A stretch of 47,820 bases of DNA from Clostridium sp. CF012 (GCF_018861755.1 NZ_JAHLEF010000039.1:1-47820), one strand, 5' to 3'; positions 21,899 to 31,684 are shown, counted from the first letter of the stretch. Notes: generated by a model from the letters alone, not told the origin. A program made the numbers and translations.

Positions 21899-23623
21899 TT
21901 GGGGTATTTTAAAGTATATGCTCGTAAGTATAGTATGGGATTTTGTACGGCAGTGTTTTTTGTAACACTAGAAGCATTTTGTGATTTGATGCAACCAACA
22001 ATAATGTCTAAAATTGTGGATGTTGGAGTTGCGAATAAAGATTTAAATTATGTAATCAGAATGGGGATTATTATGCTGGTTATCGCTGGATTTGGAGCAA
22101 TAGCTGCATCTATTCGTAATGTTGTTGCAAGCAATGTTTCACAAAAATTTGGCACCGAAATGAGATCTGATTTGTTTAAGAAAATTCAAGGGTTTTCTTT
22201 TGAAAATGCTGATAAATTTGAAGGAGCTACTCTAGTGACAAGGCTTACAAATGATGTGACACAGGTTCAAAATTTCCTTAATGGACTTATGAGGATATTA
22301 GTTAAAGCACCTATTGTAGGTATTGGAAGTATTATAATGGCTGTGAGACTAAACTTACGGCTATCTATGATTTTGGTTGCAATTGTACCAGTTGTAGCTA
22401 TTCTTATATTTGGTAATATGAAACTTGGATATCCTTATTTTATTAAAGTACAGAAATCACTTGATAGTGTAAATAGAGTAATGCGAGAGTATTTATCAGG
22501 AGTAAGGGTAGTTAAAGCTTTTAATAGATTTGATTATGAAATAGATAGGTTCCAAAAGAAGAATGTACAACTTACACAGTCTTCTACAGCAGCTCTGAAA
22601 GTAACAGCTGTTTTTACCCCAATGATTGGACTCGTAGTAAATATTGGAATAGTACTCGTGATTTGGATAGGTGGCATAAATGTAAACAAAGGTAATATGC
22701 AGGTGGGACAAATAATTGCATTTACAAGTTATATGACACAAATATTATTTTCACTTATGATGGTAACTAATGTTTTTACAATGTTTGTACGCGCTAAAGC
22801 ATCTTCGCAGCGTATTAGTGAAGTATTTTCTGAAGTGGATAGCATGATTAACGGAAAGGAAATTATGGAAGATTCTAAGTGCAGAGGAAGAGTTGACTTT
22901 GAACATGTATTTTTTTCATATAATAAAGATAAGGAACCCATATTAAAGGATATATCATTTACTTGCCAACCGGGAGAAACTGTTGGAATAATAGGATCAA
23001 CAGGCTCCGGTAAAAGTACTCTTGTGAATTTAATTCCAAGATTTTATGATACTTTAAGTGGAGAAATAAAAATTAATGGTGTGAATATTAAAAAATTAGA
23101 TAAGAAGTCATTAAGGGAGAAGATTGCAGTAGTACCACAAAAAGCTCTGCTGTTTTCAGGTACAATACTGGGCAATATAAAATGGGGAAGTGAGAAGGCA
23201 AGTTTTGAAGAAATTCAAGCGGCGTCTATAGTGGCTGAGGCACATGAATTTATTGATAAACTTCCAGAAGGATATAATGCAAAAATTGGACAGGGGGGTG
23301 TCAATTTTTCTGGGGGCCAAAAGCAACGTATATCTATAGCAAGAGCATTGATAAAAAAGGCTGAAATTCTAATACTTGACGATGCAACCAGCGCTGTGGA
23401 TACAGATACAGAGGTGAGAATAAGGAATGGTTTAAAAGAATATGCTAAGGATTTAACCTGCATTTTAATAGCACATAGAATAACCTCTGTAATGGGAGCT
23501 GATAAAATAATAGTTTTAGATAACGGGGAAATTAAGGGTATTGGAAGCCACGCACAGCTTTTAAAGAGCTGTGATATCTATAATGATATCTTCCTTTCTC
23601 AAATTGGAAAGGAGATGCTGTAG
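21899..23623 (+). CDS. ABC exporter subunit with degenerate Walker B (first half of a heterodimer)
   Basis: Six membrane helices (about residues 10-310) are followed by a nucleotide-binding domain: Walker A GSTGSGKST, Q-loop VVPQKALL, signature FSGGQKQR, Walker B ILILDDATSAVD, switch IAHRITS. Aspartate replaces the catalytic glutamate after Walker B, as in the non-hydrolysing halves of BmrCD, LmrCD and TM287/288 exporters. The next gene supplies a canonical partner. The start is uncertain: I prefer the TTG at 21899, eight bases after GGGGGGAA, over a GTG at 21869 that has no ribosome binding site. It belongs to the drug or lipid exporter class; the substrate is unknown. Confidence 0.85.
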   Translation: MGYFKVYARKYSMGFCTAVFFVTLEAFCDLMQPTIMSKIVDVGVANKDLNYVIRMGIIMLVIAGFGAIAASIRNVVASNVSQKFGTEMRSDLFKKIQGFSFENADKFEGATLVTRLTNDVTQVQNFLNGLMRILVKAPIVGIGSIIMAVRLNLRLSMILVAIVPVVAILIFGNMKLGYPYFIKVQKSLDSVNRVMREYLSGVRVVKAFNRFDYEIDRFQKKNVQLTQSSTAALKVTAVFTPMIGLVVNIGIVLVIWIGGINVNKGNMQVGQIIAFTSYMTQILFSLMMVTNVFTMFVRAKASSQRISEVFSEVDSMINGKEIMEDSKCRGRVDFEHVFFSYNKDKEPILKDISFTCQPGETVGIIGSTGSGKSTLVNLIPRFYDTLSGEIKINGVNIKKLDKKSLREKIAVVPQKALLFSGTILGNIKWGSEKASFEEIQAASIVAEAHEFIDKLPEGYNAKIGQGGVNFSGGQKQRISIARALIKKAEILILDDATSAVDTDTEVRIRNGLKEYAKDLTCILIAHRITSVMGADKIIVLDNGEIKGIGSHAQLLKSCDIYNDIFLSQIGKEML

Positions 23624-25474
23624 ATGCAAGATAACAAATATAAAGATAAAAATAATAGTGTTAATATGCCATTTACAGCTGGTGGCTTTGGAAAAAGAAA
23701 TATGGCACCAGTAGTAAAACCTAAAAAATTCTTAAAGACGGTTAGAAGACTGTGGAGCTATTTTGGAGCTGAAAGAAAAACATTAATAATAATATTTATA
23801 TTTATAATAATTGATTCTGCCATAGTACTTATGGGGCCCTATCTAATAGGACGCGCAGTGAATGCAATGCATTCCCAAAATGGAAAGGTAGATTTTAATC
23901 TTTTGAGTATAATTGTAATTGCACTATTAATATCCTATTTAGCAGATGCAGCTATAAATCTATTTCAAGGGTTTGCCATGGCAAGTTCCAGTCAAAGAAT
24001 AGTTAAGACTATGAGAAATAATTTATTTTTAAAGCTCCAAAATCTTCCAATGGTTTTTTTCGATACAAACAGTCATGGAGATATTATGAGTAGATTGTCA
24101 AATGATATTGACAATGTTAGTTCTACTATTTCTCAATCTGTTATCCAGCTCATGGCAGGAGCTATAACTATAGTAGGGTCTTTTATTATGATGATAATTT
24201 TAAGCCCTATATTAACTGTGGCAAGTTTAATTACAGTACCACTGGTATTTTTGTTAACTGGCTCCATTGCAAGAAAGACAGGTAAGCTTTTTAAAGCTCA
24301 GCAGATGGAACTTGGTAAGCTTAATGGACATATTGAAGAAACTATCTCTGGAAATTATATAATAAAAGCTTTTAATCATGAAGCTAAAACAATGAGTGAA
24401 TTTGATGAAATAAATGAAAGATTATGCACGGTGGGACTCAAAGCTCAAATATATTCTGGGTTTTTAATGCCCATTATGAATGTTATAAATAACATTGGGT
24501 TTGCAGCAGTAGCTGGAGTAGGTGGAATTCTAGCAGTAGAAAATATGATTACAGTAGGTGTAATTGCCAGCTTTTTAAGTTATTCAAGGCAATTCGTACG
24601 CCCACTTAATAGCTTGGCAAATATATTTAATACACTGCAATCCGCTGTAGCAGGAGCTGAAAGAGTATTTGAAATACTTGACGCGGAGGAAGAAACAGAA
24701 GATGTAAAAGAGCCAAAAGAAATTGTTGAATCCATAGGACATGTTCAATTTAATAATGTGTATTTTGGATATAAAGAAGACACAAACATTCTTAAAGATA
24801 TTAATTTTGAAGTCCAGAGTGGTGAAAGTATAGCCCTTGTAGGACCAACAGGAGCAGGGAAGACTACAATTGTAAATTTACTTACAAGATTTTATGATGT
24901 TACAAGTGGAATAATATATATTGATGGGGTTGACATAAGGGAATATACAAGAGACAGCCTTAGAAGGTGTTTTGGCATAGTTCTTCAAGATACCTATCTC
25001 TTTACAGGAACTATAAAAGAAAATATAAAATATGGAAACCTAGATGCAACAGATATAGAAATACAAAATGCAGCTAAAATGGCGAATGCACATGAATTTA
25101 TTAAAAGGCTTCCTAAGGGTTACGAAACACTACTTTCTGAGAGTGGAAGTAATCTCAGTCAAGGACAAAGACAGCTTTTGGCCATTGCCCGGGCAATTTT
25201 AACAAATCCATGTATATTGATATTGGATGAGGCTACCAGCAGTGTTGATACTAGAACTGAACTTAGAATACAGGAAGCAATGCTTAAATTAATGCATGGA
25301 AGAACTAGCTTTATTATAGCTCACAGGCTAAGCACTATAAGAGATGCAAATAAAATAATGGTTATAGATGAGGGACAAATTATAGAGATGGGAAATCACG
25401 CGGAGCTTATAAATAAAAAAGGGAAATACTATAATATGTATTTTAACCAATATAATAATAGTGACGAGGAATAG
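23624..25474 (+). CDS. ABC exporter subunit with canonical Walker B (second half of a heterodimer)
   Basis: After a polar N-terminal stretch (about 40 residues) come six membrane helices and a nucleotide-binding domain: Walker A GPTGAGKTT, Q-loop VLQDTYLF, signature LSQGQRQLL, Walker B ILILDEATSSVD with the catalytic glutamate, and IAHRLST. The signature has LSQGQ instead of LSGGQ, the usual complement to a degenerate partner. The ATG immediately follows the stop codon of the first subunit, with its ribosome binding site (GAAAGGAG) inside that gene. At 616 residues it is normal for this class. Multidrug or peptide export is the best general guess. Confidence 0.88.
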   Translation: MQDNKYKDKNNSVNMPFTAGGFGKRNMAPVVKPKKFLKTVRRLWSYFGAERKTLIIIFIFIIIDSAIVLMGPYLIGRAVNAMHSQNGKVDFNLLSIIVIALLISYLADAAINLFQGFAMASSSQRIVKTMRNNLFLKLQNLPMVFFDTNSHGDIMSRLSNDIDNVSSTISQSVIQLMAGAITIVGSFIMMIILSPILTVASLITVPLVFLLTGSIARKTGKLFKAQQMELGKLNGHIEETISGNYIIKAFNHEAKTMSEFDEINERLCTVGLKAQIYSGFLMPIMNVINNIGFAAVAGVGGILAVENMITVGVIASFLSYSRQFVRPLNSLANIFNTLQSAVAGAERVFEILDAEEETEDVKEPKEIVESIGHVQFNNVYFGYKEDTNILKDINFEVQSGESIALVGPTGAGKTTIVNLLTRFYDVTSGIIYIDGVDIREYTRDSLRRCFGIVLQDTYLFTGTIKENIKYGNLDATDIEIQNAAKMANAHEFIKRLPKGYETLLSESGSNLSQGQRQLLAIARAILTNPCILILDEATSSVDTRTELRIQEAMLKLMHGRTSFIIAHRLSTIRDANKIMVIDEGQIIEMGNHAELINKKGKYYNMYFNQYNNSDEE

Positions 25475-25506
25475 GGTTACAGGCACGCCAACATTGTTAA
25501 AAATAA

Positions 25507-25558
25507 AATACCAGCAAATCTTATTAATAAATAATAATGATTTACTGGTATTTTATAT
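25507..25558 (+). terminator. Terminator of the ABC exporter operon
   Basis: The stem ataccagcaaatc / gatttactggtat (one G-T or mismatch position) is followed by TTTTATATATTT. The rest of the gap to 25833 is AT-rich with no gene seen. Confidence 0.6.
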
Positions 25559-25833
25559 ATTTATATGTTACCAAATTAAAACTCCTTTTTTAGCTGCAAA
25601 TAACCATTGGACTATCCTCCGCTATCTAAAATTACTTCTTTTTTATATAATACATCGAAATTGTAGAAATGTCAATATTAATTATTAGTGAATATAAAAT
25701 ATAGTTAGTTAATAATTCTAAATATTTTGATAATTTAATTGTTGAGTGCATATAAATAAAAGAATTTGACTCTATAGTAACAACATAGTTTATAATAGAA
25801 AAGTGTGAAAATAATAGAAAAAGGTGGATATGT

Positions 25834-27138
25834 ATGACAAAACAATTTTTTAAATACGCGGTTCCATCAGCACTTGCTATGTTTATTTCTTCTTTATATA
25901 CAGTTATTGATGGAATATTCGTAGGACAAGGTGTTGGGGATTCAGCATTAGCGGCAGTTAACATAGTGTTACCATTTACAGTTTTATTATTTGGACTCGC
26001 TTCTATGTTTGCAATAGGTGGTGGAGCTCTAGTCTCTAAAAATTTTGGAGCAAATAATACTGAAAAGGCAGTAAATATATTTAGACAAGTATTTAAATTT
26101 CTACTAATAATTAGTATTGGAATAAGTATAATTGGTGCTGTATTTACACCGCAAATAGCAAATTTACTGGGAGCAACAGAGAAATTGCAGCCTTTATCAG
26201 TAGAATATTTAAGGTTTTATGCATTATTTTGTATTCCTAATTTAATGGGAATAGTCCTTTGCAGCTTTGTTAGAAATGATGGAAGACCAAAGCTTGCAAT
26301 GGTAGCCACAATGAGTGGTGCAGTAACCAATGTAATATTAGATTATATATTTATATTTCAATTTGGTTTTGGAATAAAAGGAGCGGCTATAGCTACAGGA
26401 CTTGGTCAAATAGTTACAGTATCTATGTTATTGCCTCATTTCTTAAAAGGAGAAGGCCTCTTAACTTTTGGAAATGTAAGGCTCGATAAGGAACTTATTA
26501 AAGAATTTTTACTTATAGGTTTCCCATCATTCTTTGCACAAGGAAGTTATTCAATAATTGTGTTGTTACATAATATGGCTTTAGCGAAATATGTAGGGGA
26601 TGTAGGGATTTCTGCATATAGCATAATAAATTATTTAACTACAAATATATATATGGTTCTTTATGGGATAACACTAGGAGTACAACCACTTTTAAGTTAT
26701 AACTATGGAAGAAAAGATGGAGGTAAATTGATAGGATTCTTCAAAATAACCTGCATATCATCACTTTTAATAAGTGGAGCTTTTGTTATAGTAAGCTTTG
26801 TCTTTGGACAGAATCTTATAGGGATATTTACATCAGATCCCTACATAGCGCAATTAGCATACAATGCCCTTCAAATAGCAAGTTTTAGTTATTTTGTAGT
26901 AGGAATAAATCTAAATACTCTTGTGTATTATCAAGCTATAGAAAAACCAAAGTATTCAAATATAAGTTGCATATGTAGATCGGTTATTTTCTTGCCAATA
27001 TGCTTAATTTTATTTGGAAGCATGTTTGGAATAAATGGAATATGGGTAAGTGCAATAGTATCTGAAAGTTTAACATTTATAACTATAAAATTAATTGCCA
27101 ACATAAAAACTTCAACACAAACGGTTTTAGCTGAATAG
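25834..27138 (+). CDS. MATE-family multidrug efflux transporter
   Basis: The 434-residue membrane protein has 12 predicted helices and the usual MATE features: FFKYAVPSALAMFISSLYTV at the start, IDGIFVGQGVGDSALAAVNI, FAIGGGALVSKNFGA, and the repeated half with AQGSYSIIVLLHNMALAKYV. MATE proteins export cationic drugs using Na+ or H+ gradients. AAAGGTGG precedes the ATG. A MerR-type regulator starts 40 bp downstream in the same direction, a common pairing for inducible drug efflux. Confidence 0.88.
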   Translation: MTKQFFKYAVPSALAMFISSLYTVIDGIFVGQGVGDSALAAVNIVLPFTVLLFGLASMFAIGGGALVSKNFGANNTEKAVNIFRQVFKFLLIISIGISIIGAVFTPQIANLLGATEKLQPLSVEYLRFYALFCIPNLMGIVLCSFVRNDGRPKLAMVATMSGAVTNVILDYIFIFQFGFGIKGAAIATGLGQIVTVSMLLPHFLKGEGLLTFGNVRLDKELIKEFLLIGFPSFFAQGSYSIIVLLHNMALAKYVGDVGISAYSIINYLTTNIYMVLYGITLGVQPLLSYNYGRKDGGKLIGFFKITCISSLLISGAFVIVSFVFGQNLIGIFTSDPYIAQLAYNALQIASFSYFVVGINLNTLVYYQAIEKPKYSNISCICRSVIFLPICLILFGSMFGINGIWVSAIVSESLTFITIKLIANIKTSTQTVLAE

Positions 27139-27178
27139 GATTTAGGCACTTAAGCAAGAATACAAATGAGGTGAGGAT

Positions 27179-28000
27179 ATGTGGACGAATTTTTCAATAG
27201 GAGAAATGTCAAAGTTACAAAATATATCAGTTCAAGCATTGAGATATTATGATAAAATTGGACTACTAAAGCCTTCATATATAAACGAAAAGAGCAGCTA
27301 TAGATATTATTCTGCAAAACATTTTGTAATACTTGATTTAATAAAACAGTGTAAGGCTATGGGTTTATCCTTAGATGAAATAAAGGAATTAATAGAAAAT
27401 TATACTTCATTCGACTCTATACTTAATATAATTAGTAAGCAAAAGGAAATGGTAGATTCTAAAATAAAAGAATTAAACATAATGAAAAATAACATTAATT
27501 TTCTTGAGGAGCGTATAAAAAATTCTTTAGAAGAAGGTATTAATGATGTTTTTATTAAATATAACGAGGAAAGAAAATTTATTAAATATAATAATACAAA
27601 AAGATATACAGAAGAATTTGAAATAAATTTAAGTGAAATATTAGTAGCTATGGAACAGAAGTATAGTAGTTCAAATAAAGAACTTGCTTTTGCTGTGTCA
27701 TACCAAGATGTGAAAAAATATGATGAACTAATATATAATAATATGTTAATTAGTGTTTCAGAACGCATTACAGATAATGACAATAATTTAATAACCCTGC
27801 CAAAGGGAGAATATATAACATTAAATTTTGATGATGATTATAATGATACAAGCAAGTATTATAAAAGTCTTATTGAGTATATAGATAGAAAGAATATTGA
27901 AGTAAGTGGCGATTTTTATGAAGTATATATAATGACTAGAGTTTCGAATGACGGCACGGAAAGATCTTTAGGACAAATTCAAATATTAAAGAAAGAGTAA
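27179..28000 (+). CDS. MerR-family regulator with GyrI-like effector domain (BmrR type)
   Basis: The N-terminal helix-turn-helix (IGEMSKLQNISVQALRYYDK, residues 6-25; the LRYYDKIGLL motif is diagnostic) is followed by a dimerisation helix (about 75-120) and a C-terminal GyrI-like ligand-binding domain (about 125-270, VAMEQKY ... LPKGEYITLNF). This matches BmrR-type sensors of hydrophobic cations. It is 40 bp downstream of a MATE exporter and likely controls it. The ATG follows GAGGTGAGG. A 19-bp-spaced promoter, typical of MerR targets, was not identified with confidence. Confidence 0.87.
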   Translation: MWTNFSIGEMSKLQNISVQALRYYDKIGLLKPSYINEKSSYRYYSAKHFVILDLIKQCKAMGLSLDEIKELIENYTSFDSILNIISKQKEMVDSKIKELNIMKNNINFLEERIKNSLEEGINDVFIKYNEERKFIKYNNTKRYTEEFEINLSEILVAMEQKYSSSNKELAFAVSYQDVKKYDELIYNNMLISVSERITDNDNNLITLPKGEYITLNFDDDYNDTSKYYKSLIEYIDRKNIEVSGDFYEVYIMTRVSNDGTERSLGQIQILKKE

Positions 28001-28100
28001 ATGTTTATTCAATGAAATTAATTGGTATAATGTTATTATAAAGTTTGTATTAAAAGCTATGAAGGATTTTGTGAAATTATTATTTAGGAGGGAGAAAAAT

Positions 28101-28985
28101 ATGCAAAAAATAGTTCCTCATTTATGGTATGACAAAGAAGCTAAAGAAGCGGTAACGTTCTATATCAGTTTATTTGAAAACTCTAAGATTTTAAATGAGA
28201 CAGTTATCGGAGATACCCCTTCAGGAAATGCGGAAATTATAAGTTTTGAATTAGCTGAGCAACAATTCGCTGCAATAAGTGCAGGGCCTTATTTCAAATT
28301 TAACCCATCGATTTCCCTTATGGTAGCTTGTAACTCTATTGAGGAAGTGAATACTAAATGGAAAGCATTATCAGAAGGTGGGACGGAATTGATGCCACTG
28401 GCTGAATATCCATTTAGCAAGTGGTACGGCTGGATACAAGATCGTTATGGCCTGTCCTGGCAATTGATGCTTGTTGATAGTGGGAAAACGGTTCAAAAGA
28501 TTACACCAAATTTGCTTTTCTCAAATTCTTCATGTGGAAAAACGGAAGAAGCAGTGAAGTATTATGCTGAGGTTTTCGAAAATTCAGAAGTAGGCTTAAT
28601 AAGTAGATATGGCAAGGATGAAGCGGAGTCATCAAAAGCACAAGTAAATTATGCTGCTTTTAAGCTTTGCGGTCTTGATTTTTCGGCCATGGATAATGGA
28701 TATGATGTAGGTTTCAATTTCAATGAGGCATTTTCACTCATTATAAATTGCCAGGACCAAGTGGAAATTGATTATTATTGGGATAAGCTTTCTGCTGTTC
28801 CTGAGGCAGAGCAATGTGGATGGGTAAAGGACCAATTTGGTGTATCATGGCAGATTGTGCCATCAAATATGGATGAAGTCTTAATGCAGGGCACAGATGA
28901 TGAAATTAAAAGAGTAACAGAGACTTTTCTAAAAATGAAAAAGTTTGATTTAAATGCTTTGGAGAAAGCACGTTTAGGACGTTAA
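28101..28985 (+). CDS. Tandem VOC/PhnB-like domain protein
   Basis: Two PhnB-type (glyoxalase/bleomycin-resistance superfamily) domains are joined in 294 residues. Each begins with KI(V/T)P.L(W/L)(Y/F) and ends with a GW..D..G.SWQ motif: WYGWIQDRYGLSWQLMLVD in the first, CGWVKDQFGVSWQIVPSN in the second. Members of this group are often annotated as 3-demethylubiquinone methyltransferase by mistake; the true role is unknown. The ATG at 28101 follows TAGGAGGGAG; an upstream ATG in frame has no ribosome binding site. It is a single-gene unit. Confidence 0.85.
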   Translation: MQKIVPHLWYDKEAKEAVTFYISLFENSKILNETVIGDTPSGNAEIISFELAEQQFAAISAGPYFKFNPSISLMVACNSIEEVNTKWKALSEGGTELMPLAEYPFSKWYGWIQDRYGLSWQLMLVDSGKTVQKITPNLLFSNSSCGKTEEAVKYYAEVFENSEVGLISRYGKDEAESSKAQVNYAAFKLCGLDFSAMDNGYDVGFNFNEAFSLIINCQDQVEIDYYWDKLSAVPEAEQCGWVKDQFGVSWQIVPSNMDEVLMQGTDDEIKRVTETFLKMKKFDLNALEKARLGR

Positions 28986-29075
28986 CTTAAACAGTTATTA
29001 TACGTGAAATACATAGATTACTACAGGTGATAGAGATACTACTAAACCGAAAGGTAAGTAAAACTATGTACAGTA

Positions 29076-29110
29076 AAAAAAACATCTGAATTTCAGATGT
29101 TTTTTTTTAT
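29076..29110 (+). terminator. Terminator of the VOC-protein gene
   Basis: The hairpin aacatctgaatttcagatgtt sits between an A-run and TTTTTTTT, so it can act in both directions. Confidence 0.8.
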
Positions 29111-29147
29111 ATCCGTTGCTCTTTCTAAGCAAATGGAATATACTGTT

Positions 29148-29173
29148 ATTAGATAGTTAGACAACTATCTAAT
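29148..29173. promoter_or_regulatory. Palindromic operator of the sdpRI-like operon
   Basis: attagatagtt-agac-aactatctaat is a perfect 11-bp inverted repeat. An outer repeat, gttattagata / tatctaataac (29145-29155 and 29175-29185), adds a further half-site. It lies 20-55 bp before the ArsR-type start and overlaps the expected promoter, fitting autorepression. Confidence 0.7.
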
Positions 29174-29203
29174 TATCTAATAACTAAATAAAGGAGGGAT
29201 TGT

Positions 29204-29506
29204 ATGTCTGCTTTGAATTTGCCATTTAAAGCTTTAGCCGATCCAACTAGGCGGAAAATCATAATGCTTCTTAAGAAAGAATCCCTTACTCCAGGTGAAA
29301 TAGCAGAGCATTTTGATATGACAAAGCCGAGTATTTCTCATCATTTAAATATGTTAAAACAAGCTGACCTTGTAAGTGATGAAAGAAAAGGGCAGAACAT
29401 TTATTATTCATTAAATACTACAGTATTCCAAGAGGTTATTGGTTGGTTTTTTGATGCAACTCATTATAATGAAGGAGATGATCTTAATAATGAAAAAGAT
29501 TCTTAA
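29204..29506 (+). CDS. ArsR-family regulator, SdpR-like
   Basis: The 100-residue winged-helix protein has the typical start LPFKALADPTRRKIIMLLKK and recognition helix MTKPSISHHLNMLKQADLVS followed by ERKGQNIYYSLN. It lacks the cysteine pair of metal-sensing ArsR proteins, as does SdpR. In Bacillus subtilis SdpR represses sdpRI and is relieved when SdpI binds it. The same pairing is present here: the next gene is SdpI-like and overlaps by 17 nt. AAAGGAGGG precedes the ATG, and a perfect palindrome lies in the promoter. Confidence 0.87.
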   Translation: MSALNLPFKALADPTRRKIIMLLKKESLTPGEIAEHFDMTKPSISHHLNMLKQADLVSDERKGQNIYYSLNTTVFQEVIGWFFDATHYNEGDDLNNEKDS

Positions 29507-30152
29507 TTTTATAAAGAAGGATTGGTATATTATCTCTATAATTGCCTTAACTTTTATTGTTAGTTTATACTTTTATCCAAGTCTTCCAAACAAGATTCCA
29601 AGCCACTGGAATTTTAAAGGACAAATTGATGGTTATTCGGGAAGGTTTTTTGGCGCATTTGGAATTCCTTTAATTAATTTAGCTTCTTATTTTCTATTTA
29701 TATTTTTACCATATTTAGACCCTAAACAAGCTAATTATGCAAAATTTCCATCTGCATATAAATTAATAAGGTGTTCTTTTCATTTGCTCTTTGCAGGTAT
29801 TCAGGCTACAGTGTTGCTAATTGCATTTGGATATCATATAAATGTAAGTATGTTCGTAGGCTTAGGTACATCTTTATTATTTGTTGTGATAGGAAACGTC
29901 ATGGGGAAATTCAAGCATAATTATTTTGTTGGGATAAAAACTCCATGGACGCTTTCAAATGAAGAAGTGTGGGTTAAAACTCACCGAATGGCTGCCCCAT
30001 TATGGGTAGTTGGAGGTATTATATCTGCAATGTTTGCAATATTTGGAGATGCAACTTCTTCTGCCATAGCTTTAATTGTAATAATATCTGTAATTTCTAT
30101 TGTTCCAATAATATATTCTTATGTTATATTTAAAAAGCTCAAGGAAATATAA
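29490..30152 (+). CDS. SdpI-like immunity/membrane protein
   Basis: The 220-residue membrane protein has the DUF1648 motif LPNKIPSHWNFKGQIDGY near residues 30-47 and the SdpI motif NYFVGIKTPWTLSNEEVWVK in the second half, with about six helices. In Bacillus SdpI protects against the SdpC killing peptide and takes SdpR to the membrane. No sdpC-like toxin gene is seen, so it may protect against foreign toxins. I use the ATG at 29490, 12 nt after AAGGAG; the ATG at 29478 is too close to that site. The gene overlaps the sdpR-like gene. Confidence 0.85.
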   Translation: MKKILNFIKKDWYIISIIALTFIVSLYFYPSLPNKIPSHWNFKGQIDGYSGRFFGAFGIPLINLASYFLFIFLPYLDPKQANYAKFPSAYKLIRCSFHLLFAGIQATVLLIAFGYHINVSMFVGLGTSLLFVVIGNVMGKFKHNYFVGIKTPWTLSNEEVWVKTHRMAAPLWVVGGIISAMFAIFGDATSSAIALIVIISVISIVPIIYSYVIFKKLKEI

Positions 30153-30200
30153 ATGACTTATAATTATAGCTTTGTTAGTAGAAATATTAAGGTGTTATTG
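30145..30200 (+). repeat. 56-bp dispersed repeat, copy 1
   Basis: The segment beginning aaatataaatgacttataat matches 44628-44683 at 51 of 56 positions, same orientation and no gaps. This copy includes the sdpI stop codon; the other lies just past the end of a convergent lipoprotein gene. Confidence 0.75.
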
Positions 30201-30246
30201 TGGGATGAATTTATAATGAATGGAATAGGAGTAAATATATCTATTT

Positions 30247-31587
30247 TTACTCCTTCATAGAAATATCTCTTTGAAGTTGAATCCAGAAATATAATCCTAT
30301 TATGCAAGTTAGTATTTCTGTTATAGTCATCGACCATATAACTCCATGTAAACCAAAAGTATATTTTCCTAAAATCATAATAGGAATTAATAATAAACCC
30401 TGAACTACAGACATAATGGTTGCCTCTTTACCTCTTCCAGCTCCTTGAAATATTGCTATAAAAAGACCAGTAATGCTAGCAAACAAAGCTGAAATAAGCA
30501 TAGCTATCAAAATGTATATACCAGTGTTTATTACGTAAGTATCTTCGCTAAATAGATGTACTATTGGTTCTCTGAAAATAAATATTATCAATGAAAAGGC
30601 CATAGTTAGGATTGCAATATAGGCTGCAGTAATATTTATAATACTCTTCATTCGTTTTATATTCTTAGCTGCATATGCATAAGCAATTAAGGGGATAACT
30701 CCAATATATAACCCTTTAGCAGCAAACTGAGCAAGTTGGGCAATTCGCAGAGATATTCCAAATGCAGCAACAGCATAGTCGCCATAGTATGCTGCAAAAT
30801 TATTTAACAATAAAACGGAAACAATTATAAATGCATCTAATAGAAAAGAGGATATTCCTATCTTAAAAATATCTTTCAACATGATAAGCGTTGTTTTGAA
30901 TGTTCCTATGGAAACTGTCAAAGTAGAACTTTTACTTTTAAGGTAATAAACATAGTACAATACTGCACATATATTCGCAACAACTGTTCCAATTGCTGCT
31001 CCTACAATATTTAAATGACATGTAAAAATTAATATGGGGTCCAAAACAATATTTATGATAACACTTATAAACATACCATTCATGGAGACTTTTGATGCTC
31101 CCTCCGCTCGTACTACTTGTCCTAATGCAAAGTTAGAAATTACAAATGGACCTCCTATGATAAGAACCATAATAAAATCTTTGGTGAACGAAACTGTATC
31201 ACCTTTTGCCCCTAATACTTTTAGAATAGGATGAATTAAAGGTATTGCGAATAACATAAAAATAAATCCAGCTAGTAAACTTAAGAAAAAAGTAACTGAT
31301 GAAACTTCTTTTGCTTCTTCTAATTTTCTCTCACCAAGTAACCTAGATATATAGGTTCCACCACCTACGCCAAAAATATTTCCAATTGCAGATAATATGA
31401 TTGTAAAAGGTAACGCTAATACTACAGCTGTCATCATTGTTGTGTTATTTAGCTTTCCAATAAAAAAAGCGTCAGTAACATTATAAATCATAATAACAGA
31501 CATCCCCAGCATCATGGGCACTGCCATGTGTGCAATTGCTTTTGGTATAGTCGCTTGTTCGAAATAATAATCTCCTGTTTTTTTCAT
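30247..31587 (-). CDS. MATE-family efflux transporter
   Basis: The 446-residue protein has 12 predicted helices and MATE signatures: MAVPMMLGMSVIMIYNVTDA, FGVGGGTYISRLLGERK, and FISVIINIVLDPILIF. It differs clearly from the MATE protein at 25834. The ATG is preceded by CGAGGAGGATC. It has its own promoter region, which contains the same ATTGTT-N8-AACAAT site as the marR gene upstream of it, and a terminator separates the two genes; so the MarR protein probably represses both. Confidence 0.88.
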   Translation of the reverse strand: MKKTGDYYFEQATIPKAIAHMAVPMMLGMSVIMIYNVTDAFFIGKLNNTTMMTAVVLALPFTIILSAIGNIFGVGGGTYISRLLGERKLEEAKEVSSVTFFLSLLAGFIFMLFAIPLIHPILKVLGAKGDTVSFTKDFIMVLIIGGPFVISNFALGQVVRAEGASKVSMNGMFISVIINIVLDPILIFTCHLNIVGAAIGTVVANICAVLYYVYYLKSKSSTLTVSIGTFKTTLIMLKDIFKIGISSFLLDAFIIVSVLLLNNFAAYYGDYAVAAFGISLRIAQLAQFAAKGLYIGVIPLIAYAYAAKNIKRMKSIINITAAYIAILTMAFSLIIFIFREPIVHLFSEDTYVINTGIYILIAMLISALFASITGLFIAIFQGAGRGKEATIMSVVQGLLLIPIMILGKYTFGLHGVIWSMTITEILTCIIGLYFWIQLQRDISMKE

Positions 31588-31684
31588 GTAATGATCCTCC
31601 TCGTAAATTCTCGAGTAGTGTAATTCACACTTCTCGAAAAAGAATAATTATGTTTCCTTGGCAACATAATTATCCTATCATTTT

